Origin: Hathewaya proteolytica DSM 3090
GTDB taxonomy: Bacteria > Bacillota > Clostridia > Clostridiales > Clostridiaceae
Assembly: GCF_900142225.1 (NCBI RefSeq)
Contig: NZ_FRAD01000007.1
Location: forward strand, 97,115-161,114
Length of the DNA: 64,000 bases
Direction of reading: 5' to 3'
In this document: positions 10,619 to 19,362 of the stretch, one piece after another
How the letters are laid out: each line of letters begins with the position of its first letter
How positions within the stretch are numbered: position 1 is the stretch's first letter
Notes under the pieces: model-generated
The model's database searches: none
What the model was told of the DNA's origin: nothing
The model's input: only the letters and a program-made list of their open reading frames with translations
Made by a program: the position numbers and the translations under genes

Positions 10619-11545
10619 TTATTTGTAAAACTTCCCCTGGTATAAATCTAATTCCTCTAATCGTTTATCAATAGAATTGAGTACTTCCCACTTTTTCAAA
10701 CTCCACATAGGCCCAATGAGAGTTTTTCTAGGTGCATCCCCCGTAAGTCTATGTACAACCACTGACTGTGGCAATATAGCTATGCACTTACATATAAGAT
10801 CTATGTATTCCTCTTGTTCCATGAATTTTAGTCCACCTTTTTGGTACAAATCCACTAAAGGCGTATCCTCCATTAAATGAAGAAGATGAAGTTTTATGCC
10901 TTGTATATCCATACGTGAAAGGTATTCTACAGTTTTTAGCATATCCTCTTTTGTTTCTCCCGGAAGACCTAATATTACGTGAACAACTACATCTATATTT
11001 TTAGCTCTAAGGTTATGTACTGCTTCTTCAAATACCTGCAACTTGTACCCACGATTTATTATTTCCGCAGTGGTTTCATTGGTAGTTTGAAGACCCAACT
11101 CTACCCAAGTGTACAACCTTTTATTGTAATCATTCAGAAGAGCCAGCACGTCTTCTTGAAGACAATCCGGTCTAGTTGCAATGGCAAGAGCCACTACCCC
11201 ATCCTGTTCTATACCCTCGTCATACTTTTTACGCAATACCTCTACAGGAGCATACGTATTAGTATATGCCTGAAAATAAGCAATGTACTTTCCATCCTTC
11301 CACTTCTTATTCATCATCTCTTTAATATCTTCAAATTGCCTGCCAATAGAAAATCTTTTATCACCAGCAAAGTCCCCGGACCCTCTAGCACTGCAGAATA
11401 TACAGCCACTATGGCCTATAGTTCCATCCCTATTAGGGCAACTAAACCCAGCATCTAAGGAGATTTTAAATACTTTTTCATTGAATTTATGACGCAAAAA
11501 GTAATTTAAACTATGATATCTTTTACCATCCCAGTTTGTCATCAT
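10619..11545 (-). CDS. TIGR01212-type radical SAM protein (YtqA/YhcC family)
   Basis: 308 residues with the family-specific opening KRYHSLNYFLRHKF. The radical SAM cysteines lie in the CPNRDGTIGHSGCIFC region (spaced more widely than CxxxCxxC), with GLQTTNE and HVILGLPGETKEDM further on. This matches the YtqA/YhcC family, whose members bind a 4Fe-4S cluster and S-adenosylmethionine. A role in tRNA modification has been proposed for some relatives, but nothing here fixes the substrate. The start has two consecutive ATG codons (11545, 11542); AAGGTG lies somewhat far upstream, so the start is less certain than the product. First gene of a likely two-gene unit with comB. Confidence 0.88.
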   Translation of the reverse strand: MMTNWDGKRYHSLNYFLRHKFNEKVFKISLDAGFSCPNRDGTIGHSGCIFCSARGSGDFAGDKRFSIGRQFEDIKEMMNKKWKDGKYIAYFQAYTNTYAPVEVLRKKYDEGIEQDGVVALAIATRPDCLQEDVLALLNDYNKRLYTWVELGLQTTNETTAEIINRGYKLQVFEEAVHNLRAKNIDVVVHVILGLPGETKEDMLKTVEYLSRMDIQGIKLHLLHLMEDTPLVDLYQKGGLKFMEQEEYIDLICKCIAILPQSVVVHRLTGDAPRKTLIGPMWSLKKWEVLNSIDKRLEELDLYQGKFYK

Positions 11546-11694
11546 CTATCTTAATCACACCTTATCCACTACTTTTAATTTTATACACATATATTATACT
11601 ACATTTTCGCAATAACTTGTTTTTCTCATTCATATTTTACATTTTATATAAATATCATATACCATTGATAAAAATAAATATTGGAGGATTCATT

Positions 11695-12762
11695 TTGAAG
11701 GATAACATAAAGAAAGTTTTTCAAGTAGCTGTAGTTTTTATCGGCACCATTGTGGGGGCTGGATTAGCTTCCGGTCAAGAAATAACTCAATTTTTTACTA
11801 GCTATGGTTTTAACGGATTTAAGGGTATTTTAATATGCCTCATTTTCTATATTACCATATGTCCTTTAGTCGCAAAAATATCAATGGACAAAGGACTCAG
11901 TTCCTATGGAGACATTAGCAAAGAAGTCAGTCCTGGTTTTCTCGGTCTAGTCACAGAATATACTACTAACTTCTTCTTTGTAGCATCCTCTGCTATCATA
12001 TTAGCTGGTTCTGGAGCACTTATTCACCAATACCTGGGTATCTCAAAATACATAGGTATGCTTATTATGATTGTACTCACAGTGTACACTTTACTAAAGG
12101 ATACAAAAGGACTTATTTTCATAAACTCTTTTATTGTGCCTTGCCTATCCATTACTATTGTAGCTATATTTATACTGTATATATTAGCCTTTGGAAAATA
12201 CATAAATTTCAATGCGATTTCACAATTAAAGCCTGTAAAACCAATGCTAACGCCTATACAATGGATTATTTCTGCTGTCCTTTACGCTAGTTTTAACATA
12301 ACCTCTTGTAGCGGAGTTTTAGTACCCCTTACAAAAGAGATGAAAAGTAGAAAAGCCATGTACATTGGAATTATAGTAGGTTCTGTAGGTCTAGTAGCCC
12401 TTTCATTAATGATTAACTTAATGTTGGGAATTAACATACCTAATATTTTTAAATATGAAATTCCCCTACTTTATATTGCTTCGCCCTTTGGTTTTATTGT
12501 CCAAACGGTTTTGCTAATAATAATCTTCTGCGAGATGTTCTCCACAGAGGTTTCAGATATATATAGTTTAGCAAAAACTCTAGAGCAAAAATATAATATA
12601 AAATATAAAAAGGGAATATTTTTAGTTATGCTAGTAACCATTCCACTCTCCCAAATAGGATTTAAAAATCTTATAAATATTCTTTATCCTGCCTTTGGTA
12701 CACTTAGTGTAATTTTTATCGTACAATGTGCTCTATACTCCTTTCGCCATAGAAAAAAATAG
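11695..12762 (+). CDS. YkvI-type integral membrane transporter
   Basis: A longer open frame begins at 11536 but overlaps the neighbouring gene and has no ribosome site. The true start is the TTG at 11695, seven bases after a GGAGG at 11683-11687, giving 355 residues. The protein is almost entirely hydrophobic, with about ten membrane segments. Its first segment contains FIGTIVGAGLASGQEITQFF, the hallmark of YkvI-family proteins, which are related to APC-superfamily amino-acid and cation symporters. Substrate unknown. It is followed closely by a radical SAM gene on the same strand (start about 40 bases later), possibly co-transcribed. Confidence 0.87.
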   Translation: MKDNIKKVFQVAVVFIGTIVGAGLASGQEITQFFTSYGFNGFKGILICLIFYITICPLVAKISMDKGLSSYGDISKEVSPGFLGLVTEYTTNFFFVASSAIILAGSGALIHQYLGISKYIGMLIMIVLTVYTLLKDTKGLIFINSFIVPCLSITIVAIFILYILAFGKYINFNAISQLKPVKPMLTPIQWIISAVLYASFNITSCSGVLVPLTKEMKSRKAMYIGIIVGSVGLVALSLMINLMLGINIPNIFKYEIPLLYIASPFGFIVQTVLLIIIFCEMFSTEVSDIYSLAKTLEQKYNIKYKKGIFLVMLVTIPLSQIGFKNLINILYPAFGTLSVIFIVQCALYSFRHRKK

Positions 12763-12805
12763 TATATAATGTACTAAGCAAATTTATTTGAAAGGTTATG
12801 TGACC

Positions 12806-13708
12806 ATGAATACGGATAATTATTTTACTAATTGCAATATGTGCCCTCGCAAGTGCAGTGCCGATAGAACTAAATCCACCGGTTTCTGCAATGCTTCGGA
12901 TAAATTAAAAATCTCTAAGGTTTCTCTTCATATGTGGGAGGAACCTTGTATTTCCGGAGAACAAGGCTCTGGAACAATATTCTTCTCCAACTGTAATTTG
13001 AAATGTGTTTTCTGTCAAAACTACCATATCAGCCAAAAAGGTTTTGGCAAAGAAATCTCTGTGGAGAGATTAGCGGAGATTTTTCTAGAGCAACAAGAAA
13101 GAGGTGCCAACAATATAAACTTAGTGACACCAACACATTATGCGTTTCAAATTATAAAAGCTATCAAAATAGCCAAGAACAATGGACTCACCTTGCCTAT
13201 ACTGTATAACTCCAATGGCTATGAAAGTGTGGAGACTATAAAGCTTCTAAAAGATTACATAGACGTATATCTTCCAGACTTAAAATATTACAATGACAAA
13301 TATGCCATAAAATATTCAAAAGCTCCTTTTTACTTTGAGACAGCCACCAAGGCTATAGATGAAATGTACAAAAATGTAGGTTCTGTTCAATTTGATGACA
13401 AGGGCATGATAAAAAAGGGTGTAATAATACGTCATTTAATGCTACCTCATCTTTTATTCGACTCAAAAAAGGTCATGGACTATATATTTAAAACCTATGG
13501 ACATAATGTGTATATCAGCCTTATGAATCAATACACACCCATGTACAATGCTGAAATTTATCCAGAAATAAGTAAACCACTAAAACCGGAAATGTACGAT
13601 GCATTAATTGATTACTGTCTTAGCATAGGCATAAAAAACGCCTTCATTCAGGAAAGTGGCACAAGCTCCACAGCTTTTGTACCAGATTTCGATTTAGAAG
13701 GCGTATAA
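12806..13708 (+). CDS. Radical SAM protein related to pyruvate formate-lyase activating enzyme
   Basis: About 300 residues. The N-terminus has a cysteine-rich motif (CNMCPRKCSADR, then GFCNAS). The radical SAM motif CNLKCVFCQNYHIS follows, the CxxxCxxC 4Fe-4S site. Next come VTPTHYAFQIIKAI and LPILYNSNGYES, typical of PflA-like standalone proteins. No glycyl-radical enzyme lies beside it, so its target cannot be inferred here. Three in-frame starts are possible: TTG 12788, GTG 12800 and ATG 12806. The GAAAGG site at 12790-12795 could serve GTG or ATG; I prefer ATG. Confidence 0.85.
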   Translation: MNTDNYFTNCNMCPRKCSADRTKSTGFCNASDKLKISKVSLHMWEEPCISGEQGSGTIFFSNCNLKCVFCQNYHISQKGFGKEISVERLAEIFLEQQERGANNINLVTPTHYAFQIIKAIKIAKNNGLTLPILYNSNGYESVETIKLLKDYIDVYLPDLKYYNDKYAIKYSKAPFYFETATKAIDEMYKNVGSVQFDDKGMIKKGVIIRHLMLPHLLFDSKKVMDYIFKTYGHNVYISLMNQYTPMYNAEIYPEISKPLKPEMYDALIDYCLSIGIKNAFIQESGTSSTAFVPDFDLEGV

Positions 13709-13711
13709 TCA

Positions 13712-13754
13712 AACACCGAATGGATAGTATCTTATTACCTTCATTCGGTGTTTT
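13712..13754. terminator. Intrinsic terminator between convergent genes
   Basis: AACACCGAATG (13712-13722) is complementary to CATTCGGTGTT (13742-13752), followed by TTTTTT on the plus strand. The minus-strand side is also T-rich, so it can end sleC transcripts too. Confidence 0.85.
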
Positions 13755-13764
13755 TTAACTGAAT

Positions 13765-15126
13765 TTAAAATATGTCGTCATAGTATTCCGTTGTCGGAAC
13801 ATCGTAAACATTTTTATGAGGTCTATGAGGAATAAATATCTTTTTTTCTCCCCTATAATCACTTCTAGTATAATCACTTCTAAGCTCTGCAATCTTACTA
13901 ACACCTACATAAATATCTGAAATTGCATACCAAGTTGGATAGTTTACAGTTCCCGATATAGGCAAATGAAATATTTTTTGAAATTCCCTTACAGCGTTGG
14001 CAGTGTTCTCACCATATATACCATCAACTCTTACTTTAGGTATAGCAGGGAAGTTATCGCCTATTCTATTTAAAAATCTTTGAACCGTTCTCACGGGTTC
14101 TCCCGAGCTTCCTATACCTAATGTATACCCTGGATAGGACATAGGAATCCCTGCCACTCTCTTTGCCTCGACAATCTCAAGATCCCGCCCATAGAAATTA
14201 GTTAATATTTCATAAGGGCTCTTTCCCTCATCACCCAAGTATTTGCTTCCCCATTGAGTCATCCAACCAGGACATTGAACTTTAACTCCATCACAATACT
14301 GAGTAAGAAGAGGTTGCTTTTGACCAAATCTCTTAACATAATTCGTAAATATATCATCTACTACATTGCTTATACTCTCGTAGATAGTTCTTCCATAGCT
14401 AAATGCATGATCATACGCTGTTGAATTTGTTATATCGAAATCCTTGCCTTTTCCTCTATACCATTCAGTATAAATTCTGTTTATAGTGAAGGACAATATA
14501 CAATACACATTAGCTCTTATAGTGCTTTCAGGCCAAGTTGCAAATATCTCACAAGAAGCAACATTTTTTATATAGTCCTTAAAGCGAACAGTGTAATTTG
14601 GTGCTGATGCATCTTCGGGTCCTCCTTGATGTACTACAACCAATTCCGGTATCACCGGCTCAGGCAAAACCACAAAACCACTAGGTGGTGGTGGCAAGGG
14701 CTTTTCAGGATTCTCTGGTATTTTGGGTGGATAGTTTCCCACCAAAGTGTTGGGATCTACCACTATAACCTGTTCAGCCTGCCTTCTACAGCCTCTTTGT
14801 TCTGGCTCTACTCGCCCCATTTGTATAGCTAGTTCCTCTGGCATAACTTGAACGCCCTTGATTTTTAACGGTACATATCCCTCGTTTTCAATATCCACAT
14901 CATAAAGCGAATAAGGAAGCTTTTCAGAGGGCCTCATGGAGTTTTCTATATCCGGAGTTGGTAACTCTATGTTAATTGTTTCCCCCGATATACCCGTTGT
15001 GTATTCTGCGGATTGCGTTTGAGCTCCGCCTTCCCCAACTTTTGTTATTTTAACTTTCGCCCCTTCAATAGGAGCAACTTTATTTGCATTTAAAAGACTA
15101 ACCTGTAATAAACCTGTGGAAGCCAT
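13765..15126 (-). CDS. sleC: Spore cortex-lytic enzyme SleC
   Basis: 453 residues. The first 110 or so form a beta-rich pro-region (MASTGLLQVSLLNANKV...). The centre contains a SpoIID-like lytic domain (FTINRIYTEWYRGKG, WGSKYLGDEGKSPYEIL). Residues about 345-410 are a peptidoglycan-binding type 1 domain (GSSGEPVRTVQRFLNR, VDGIYGENTANAVREF). This is the order found in clostridial SleC, stored in dormant spores as an inactive precursor and cleaved by Csp proteases during germination so that it can degrade cortex peptidoglycan. A csp gene lies immediately upstream, as in Clostridium perfringens. Expression would be expected late in sporulation; I see no certain sporulation promoter. Confidence 0.93.
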   Translation of the reverse strand: MASTGLLQVSLLNANKVAPIEGAKVKITKVGEGGAQTQSAEYTTGISGETINIELPTPDIENSMRPSEKLPYSLYDVDIENEGYVPLKIKGVQVMPEELAIQMGRVEPEQRGCRRQAEQVIVVDPNTLVGNYPPKIPENPEKPLPPPPSGFVVLPEPVIPELVVVHQGGPEDASAPNYTVRFKDYIKNVASCEIFATWPESTIRANVYCILSFTINRIYTEWYRGKGKDFDITNSTAYDHAFSYGRTIYESISNVVDDIFTNYVKRFGQKQPLLTQYCDGVKVQCPGWMTQWGSKYLGDEGKSPYEILTNFYGRDLEIVEAKRVAGIPMSYPGYTLGIGSSGEPVRTVQRFLNRIGDNFPAIPKVRVDGIYGENTANAVREFQKIFHLPISGTVNYPTWYAISDIYVGVSKIAELRSDYTRSDYRGEKKIFIPHRPHKNVYDVPTTEYYDDIF

Positions 15127-15217
15127 ATTTTTTTATCTCCTAAACATATTTACTCTCTTTATTATATGATGTGTAAAAAATAAATGTTACATTAATTTCC
15201 TCATATTTAACACTTAA

Positions 15218-16993
15218 TCATTCTTCAATATTTAAATTAAGGTCCTTAGGTATATACACCAACATACTATTTTTAAAATTCTTATGCCTTATATTGCCTT
15301 CAGCCATCCAAGTTTCCATAGCACCATTTAGGCACAATTTCCCATATCCCCAAATTGCATTGGGATACAATATATCTCTTCTTCCCCTAGAAGCACCCTT
15401 TACGATATAATATTTAACCCTTTCACCATATAAAAATGGATCATTGCCCTCTACGATACCCCACTGCATAAGTAGTGCTACCGATCCTGCAACCTGAGGT
15501 GCAGCCATTGATGTACCTGACAATGTAGTAAATCCGCCTCCAGGAGAAGCCGACTCTATATTTTCCCCTGGTGCAATGATATCCGGTTTGTTTGGATTTC
15601 CTAATCTTTTACCGCGGCCTGAAAAAGAAGAAATATTGTCCGTAAGACAATTATAACTGCCTACAGATATCACATTGCCAACAGTAGCTGGAATTCCCAA
15701 TGTATTGTAGGGATCTGGATTAAAAAACTTTGTATTAGGATTCAACCCTTCAGCTATAGGCAACCACATTTCAAACTGGTTAATTAGGTTTCCCTCGCTG
15801 GTGTATATATTTATTTTCCACAATCCCTCAGTTACATTTCCCCTAATACTATCTAGAACTATTGTAACCTCACCTACAAGATTAAAAGGAGATGGACCCG
15901 AATTATAAATATAATACTTGCCTGTACCAAGATTCCCCTCAAAATAGTTTCCACTAGAAATCCTTATTTTCCCTGAAGATGTGGACATAGGATTTATGAT
16001 TTCTAGGGATAAATTGTCCACAAAATCTTTGTACAACTGGATAGTTATGATTTTCTCTTCTGCTCCAACATTTAAAACCACAGAATGAATAGTGTCAATG
16101 ATTCCACTAGCATGGTGACCAGCTTCTCCCTCATTGCCCGCTGCAATACATATACTAACTCGCTCCAAACTAGCAATAGTATCTATATACCTTTCCAATA
16201 TACTATTTCCATCGTGTGCCCCATCGTTTGTACTAAAACTAAGATTAATAACCAAAGGCTGCCTAAGGTCCCTACCCTTATCTATTAAAAATTTTATTGC
16301 TCTCATTATTTGTGTGCTTTTAGTATAATTTGACTTTCCCTCTCTTGTCATTTTAACCATTATTATATCGCTCTCATAGGCTACCCCGTAGTATTTCCTA
16401 TCGATATTTCCACCTGCACAGGCAATCCCTGTAACATGAGTCCCGTGGCCTAAAGTATCCCTCTGAGGTACGATGCTATATGGATCTTCAGACTGCAATG
16501 CCTCATTTATTTGATTTTCATCCCATATGTTTTCTGTTCCGATATCATATATGAATTTTATTCTCGTCTTATTATCTGCAGTTTTAAATGCTGGGTGAGT
16601 ATAATCAATACCAGAATCAATCACCCCAACAATAACATTCTTTCCAGTCAATCCATATGTAGTCCATACTTGTGGAATACACGATGCTTGATTGGAAGGA
16701 AGAAATGTAGTATATAAAATCTTAGGCAATTCAACATATACTATCTCCGGAATAAGAGATACATTATTAATGCTTTGTATAGGAAATTCTACTATGCCAA
16801 AACCGTAGTCCAAATCTATAAAGTTGCCACCCAATTCAGCAACTCTTTCCCTTACCCTTTCTGCTGACCCATTATAAATAACGCTAAGTTCAACGTTCTT
16901 TGATTCACCAGTAATATCTAAATTCAATAATTTATATTTCACATGCTCCGGTATGAATTTTAACAAATCAATATTTCCACCAGGACTCGCCAT
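15218..16993 (-). CDS. Germination-specific subtilisin-like protease Csp
   Basis: I place the start at ATG 16993, five bases after a GGAG site, rather than at the longer frame from 17062; this gives 591 residues. An N-terminal pro-domain (about 1-95) is followed by a subtilisin fold with the full catalytic triad: Asp126 (VGVIDSGIDYTHP), His183 (TLGHGTHVTG) and Ser495 (LSGTSMAAPQ). The oxyanion Asn is in AAGNEGE (287). A jellyroll-like insertion typical of Csp proteins separates Asn from Ser. In clostridia Csp cleaves pro-SleC to start cortex breakdown. Only one csp gene is present here, and because its triad is intact it should be an active, CspB-like enzyme rather than a CspC-like pseudoprotease. 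Confidence 0.92.
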   Translation of the reverse strand: MASPGGNIDLLKFIPEHVKYKLLNLDITGESKNVELSVIYNGSAERVRERVAELGGNFIDLDYGFGIVEFPIQSINNVSLIPEIVYVELPKILYTTFLPSNQASCIPQVWTTYGLTGKNVIVGVIDSGIDYTHPAFKTADNKTRIKFIYDIGTENIWDENQINEALQSEDPYSIVPQRDTLGHGTHVTGIACAGGNIDRKYYGVAYESDIIMVKMTREGKSNYTKSTQIMRAIKFLIDKGRDLRQPLVINLSFSTNDGAHDGNSILERYIDTIASLERVSICIAAGNEGEAGHHASGIIDTIHSVVLNVGAEEKIITIQLYKDFVDNLSLEIINPMSTSSGKIRISSGNYFEGNLGTGKYYIYNSGPSPFNLVGEVTIVLDSIRGNVTEGLWKINIYTSEGNLINQFEMWLPIAEGLNPNTKFFNPDPYNTLGIPATVGNVISVGSYNCLTDNISSFSGRGKRLGNPNKPDIIAPGENIESASPGGGFTTLSGTSMAAPQVAGSVALLMQWGIVEGNDPFLYGERVKYYIVKGASRGRRDILYPNAIWGYGKLCLNGAMETWMAEGNIRHKNFKNSMLVYIPKDLNLNIEE

Positions 16994-17012
16994 ATTTTCT
17001 CCAATAAAAAAT

Positions 17013-17045
17013 AATCTCACATTATTATATGAGATTACTTTTTTA
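17013..17045. terminator. Bidirectional hairpin just upstream of csp
   Basis: AATCTCA (17013-17019) pairs with TGAGATT (17030-17036), with TTTTTT on the plus side (17039-17044) and ATTTTTTAT on the minus side. It ends about 10 bases before the csp ribosome site. It probably terminates the regulator transcript arriving from upstream, or acts as an attenuator in the csp leader. Confidence 0.65.
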
Positions 17046-17085
17046 TGGTTCCTATGTTGCAAAATATTTAAACTTTCACTTCAAA

Positions 17086-17754
17086 TTATAGTTTTATTTT
17101 TAACCATAACAATTTTGCTAGCACTTTAATTTCTTTTTTATTTACAGTTTCCGTTCTTAAAGCACCTTTATGGCTTACAAGTAGCAATTTTTCGCTATCT
17201 AAAACTTTAATTTGTCTTATGATTCTTTCCTCTCCACGTTCAATAAAGTATATGCCGTTATTCTCTATATTTGAATTGATAAGCGAAAATGCCAAGTCAT
17301 CGAAATGAATTCTCATGCTAAGCATGCTATCCTCTTCCACTTTGAGAAACATAACCTTATCCTGTCCATATCCCTCTACCTTATTATCTACCACTGGCAT
17401 ATCTATGCTGCCAAGAGCTTTAGTCATGGAATAATCGTACACAGGTACTTTTTTTATAAGAGATCCAAAAGCATTAGTCCATACATCATTCGCTTTCTCT
17501 AAAGCCTTTTGTGGCGATTCTCTGAATTTCTTTTTATCCACTTCGTCAGTGTCATCATCACCTAATCCCTGTTGAAAATCCACATTATATAACTTAGATA
17601 CCTTATCAATAAGACTCTCATTCATGATTTTTTTGCCAAGTTCCACATCTTTTATAAAATTCTCTGCTACCCCAAGCTTTTTTGCCAGCTGTTTCTGAGT
17701 TAGTTTTTGGGAATTTCTGATTTCAGCTATTTTTTTACCTATTCTATTATCCAT
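17086..17754 (-). CDS. XRE-type DNA-binding regulator with S24/LexA-like C-terminal domain
   Basis: 222 residues. Residues 1-55 form a helix-turn-helix of the XRE class (KIAEIRNSQKLTQKQLAKKL, then VAENFIKDVELGKK). An acidic linker follows (GDDDTDEVDKKK). The C-terminal half resembles S24 self-cleaving domains: VEEDSM contains the candidate catalytic serine and RQIKV the candidate lysine. The usual Ala-Gly or Cys-Gly cleavage site is not obvious near ALGSIDMP, so self-cleavage is uncertain. It lies directly upstream of csp-sleC in the same orientation, with the hairpin between. Whether it controls germination genes is an open inference. Confidence 0.85.
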   Translation of the reverse strand: MDNRIGKKIAEIRNSQKLTQKQLAKKLGVAENFIKDVELGKKIMNESLIDKVSKLYNVDFQQGLGDDDTDEVDKKKFRESPQKALEKANDVWTNAFGSLIKKVPVYDYSMTKALGSIDMPVVDNKVEGYGQDKVMFLKVEEDSMLSMRIHFDDLAFSLINSNIENNGIYFIERGEERIIRQIKVLDSEKLLLVSHKGALRTETVNKKEIKVLAKLLWLKIKL

Positions 17755-17788
17755 AAAATCACCCCAAATCCGTTGATTATTTCCTTAG

Positions 17789-18172
17789 TTATCTGTTGCC
17801 TCGCAGTTGATCTCTCTCCTCTACGAGATGACTCATCAGTTGTTCAAAGGTCCAATCCAAATTAGCAGCTGTAGTCACTGCCAATATGCACCTAAGATCT
17901 CTGTGCTTTCTTATTAATGAAATAGTTTCATTAAGTTCTCTTTGACTAAAGTTGTGAAAAACTATAAATTTTTCATTGTTATTAAGTGAACATTCATCAC
18001 AGCCCACCTCTTTACTCTCAAGCTCTTTTCCCTCAAGTATATCTAATAAGGGTAGCTTAACCATACCTTCATTTACCCTTATAAGTTTTGATTTTGATTT
18101 ATACCCTATAAGTAGAAGATTTTGCTCCTCTTCCTTATGGAATCCATATACCATGAGTTTTTTATTTATCAA
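17789..18172 (-). CDS. DUF3783-type small protein
   Basis: 127 residues. The C-terminal half (SQRELNETISLIRKH, then CILAVTTAANLDWTFEQLMS) matches what I know of the DUF3783 family, small clostridial proteins with an ILAV-T-x-N-x-W segment. A CDEC pair lies at about residues 58-61. No signal peptide or membrane segment. Function unknown. It sits 34 bases before the S24 regulator and 31 bases after the cyclophilin gene, all on the minus strand, so the three may share a transcript. Confidence 0.75.
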   Translation of the reverse strand: MINKKLMVYGFHKEEEQNLLLIGYKSKSKLIRVNEGMVKLPLLDILEGKELESKEVGCDECSLNNNEKFIVFHNFSQRELNETISLIRKHRDLRCILAVTTAANLDWTFEQLMSHLVEERDQLRGNR

Positions 18173-18203
18173 AAGATCACCTCGCAGATAAAACTAAACC
18201 AAA

Positions 18204-18725
18204 TTATTTTATAACATCTGGTTCATCATATTCTTTTCCAAATGTATCTACAGTAACTTCTTTCATAACTTGCTCAACATTTGGTCTATCCATTCTGTTT
18301 CTATCAACACTTACAATTTCCTTTGCCACCTCAATACCCTCAGTTACCTTACCAAAAGCAGCATACTGTCCATCAAGATGAGGAGCCTTTGCCACCATTA
18401 TAAAGAACTGGCTTCCCGCTGAGTTAAAGTCCATAGATCTTGCCATAGATATAACCCCTTCCTCATGTTTCAAGTCATTTGTAAAGCCGTTAGAACTGAA
18501 TTCTCCCTTAATTGAGTATCCTGGTCCACCTGCACCAGATTTTTCCGGACACCCTCCTTGAATCATAAATCCAGGAATCACTCTGTGAAATATTAATCCA
18601 TTGTAGAATCCTTTTTTTACAAGGCTTATAAAATTTTTTACAGTGTTTGGAGCTATTTCAGGATATAGCTCTACTTTAATTACTTTATCGTTTTCCATTT
18701 TAATCGTTACTATTGGATTTTCCAT
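18204..18725 (-). CDS. ppiB: Cyclophilin-type peptidyl-prolyl cis-trans isomerase
   Basis: 173 residues without signal peptide, so cytoplasmic. Core cyclophilin motifs are present: GLIFHRVIPGFMIQGG with the catalytic Arg in FHRV, then SAGSQFFIMV and LDGQYAAFGKV. It speeds up proline isomerisation during protein folding. The start ATG lies behind a TAGGAGAAG site. The next gene upstream on this strand is separated by a hairpin (18760-18790), so it probably has its own promoter. Confidence 0.95.
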   Translation of the reverse strand: MENPIVTIKMENDKVIKVELYPEIAPNTVKNFISLVKKGFYNGLIFHRVIPGFMIQGGCPEKSGAGGPGYSIKGEFSSNGFTNDLKHEEGVISMARSMDFNSAGSQFFIMVAKAPHLDGQYAAFGKVTEGIEVAKEIVSVDRNRMDRPNVEQVMKEVTVDTFGKEYDEPDVIK

Positions 18726-18759
18726 ATTATAATCTTCTCCTAACTATGTTTGTATATGT

Positions 18760-18791
18760 TAAGCTGGAATGTACATTAGCACACCCCAGCT
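18760..18791 (-). terminator. Weak hairpin between hypothetical gene and ppiB
   Basis: AAGCTGG and CCAGCTT form a 7-base stem on either side of an 18-base loop. The T-run after it is poor, so termination is only possible. Confidence 0.4.
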
Positions 18792-18856
18792 TAATTTATA
18801 TTATACCACACTAGCGGTTTTATTAAACTTGTATTTCACAGTCTCTTTGTTTTATT

Positions 18857-19273
18857 TTATAGTCTTTTTTTCTCTATCTTTATTTCACCATTTATATCCT
18901 TAAGCTCCTCATTGAATTCTACTCCAAGCTTGCCTCCTGGTAGGATAATGACAAACTCGTCCTTTAACAGTTCCAATTTATCCTTATCCTTACTCACCTT
19001 ATCAAAATACATGTCCTTAAGCTTCATGGCATTATTGCAATATAACGATGCACTTTCTACCTGCTGGGATTTGCAGTTTGATACCTTAAGATCATGGATA
19101 ATGTATATATAGGAACTGTGACTAGGATTACAGATTTCTACATTTTTCATAGAAGGAATTTTATATGTCTTTACTTCACTATGCTCATCTTCAGATCCAC
19201 TATTCTCGTAATGAGTCCTACCTTCCCCCTCTTTTGTTGTAGCTTTATCCTTTAAAAATAAAAAAACCTTCAT
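18857..19273 (-). CDS. Uncharacterised 138-residue protein
   Basis: I do not recognise the family. The protein is charged, has no signal peptide or membrane segment, and has an acidic stretch near the N-terminus (SGSEDEHSEV, residues 26-35). The middle reads like a beta-strand region (SSYIYIIHDLKVSNCKS) and the end is lysine/glutamate-rich. The start ATG follows a TAAGGTGATT site. It sits between murI and ppiB on the same strand with gaps of about 90 and 130 bases. The open frame length and ribosome site support a real gene. Confidence 0.6.
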   Translation of the reverse strand: MKVFLFLKDKATTKEGEGRTHYENSGSEDEHSEVKTYKIPSMKNVEICNPSHSSYIYIIHDLKVSNCKSQQVESASLYCNNAMKLKDMYFDKVSKDKDKLELLKDEFVIILPGGKLGVEFNEELKDINGEIKIEKKRL

Positions 19274-19362
19274 ATCTTAATCACCTTATTTCTATTAGTT
19301 GTATAATGTAATGTATTCACAAGGCTCGAAATATGTTAAAGGTTTTCATCTTAAATTTATCG

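Noticed and set aside
10979..11458. 159-codon plus-strand frame opposite the YtqA-type gene
   Set aside because: Shadow of a clear radical SAM gene with conserved cysteines; no ribosome site.
11536..11694. N-terminal extension of the YkvI-type protein
   Set aside because: It overlaps the divergent gene and has no ribosome site, while the TTG at 11695 has GGAGG at ideal distance.
17022..17060. Sporulation sigma-G/F promoter for csp
   Set aside because: CATATAATA is present on the minus strand inside the hairpin, but no -35-like element lies at a proper distance.
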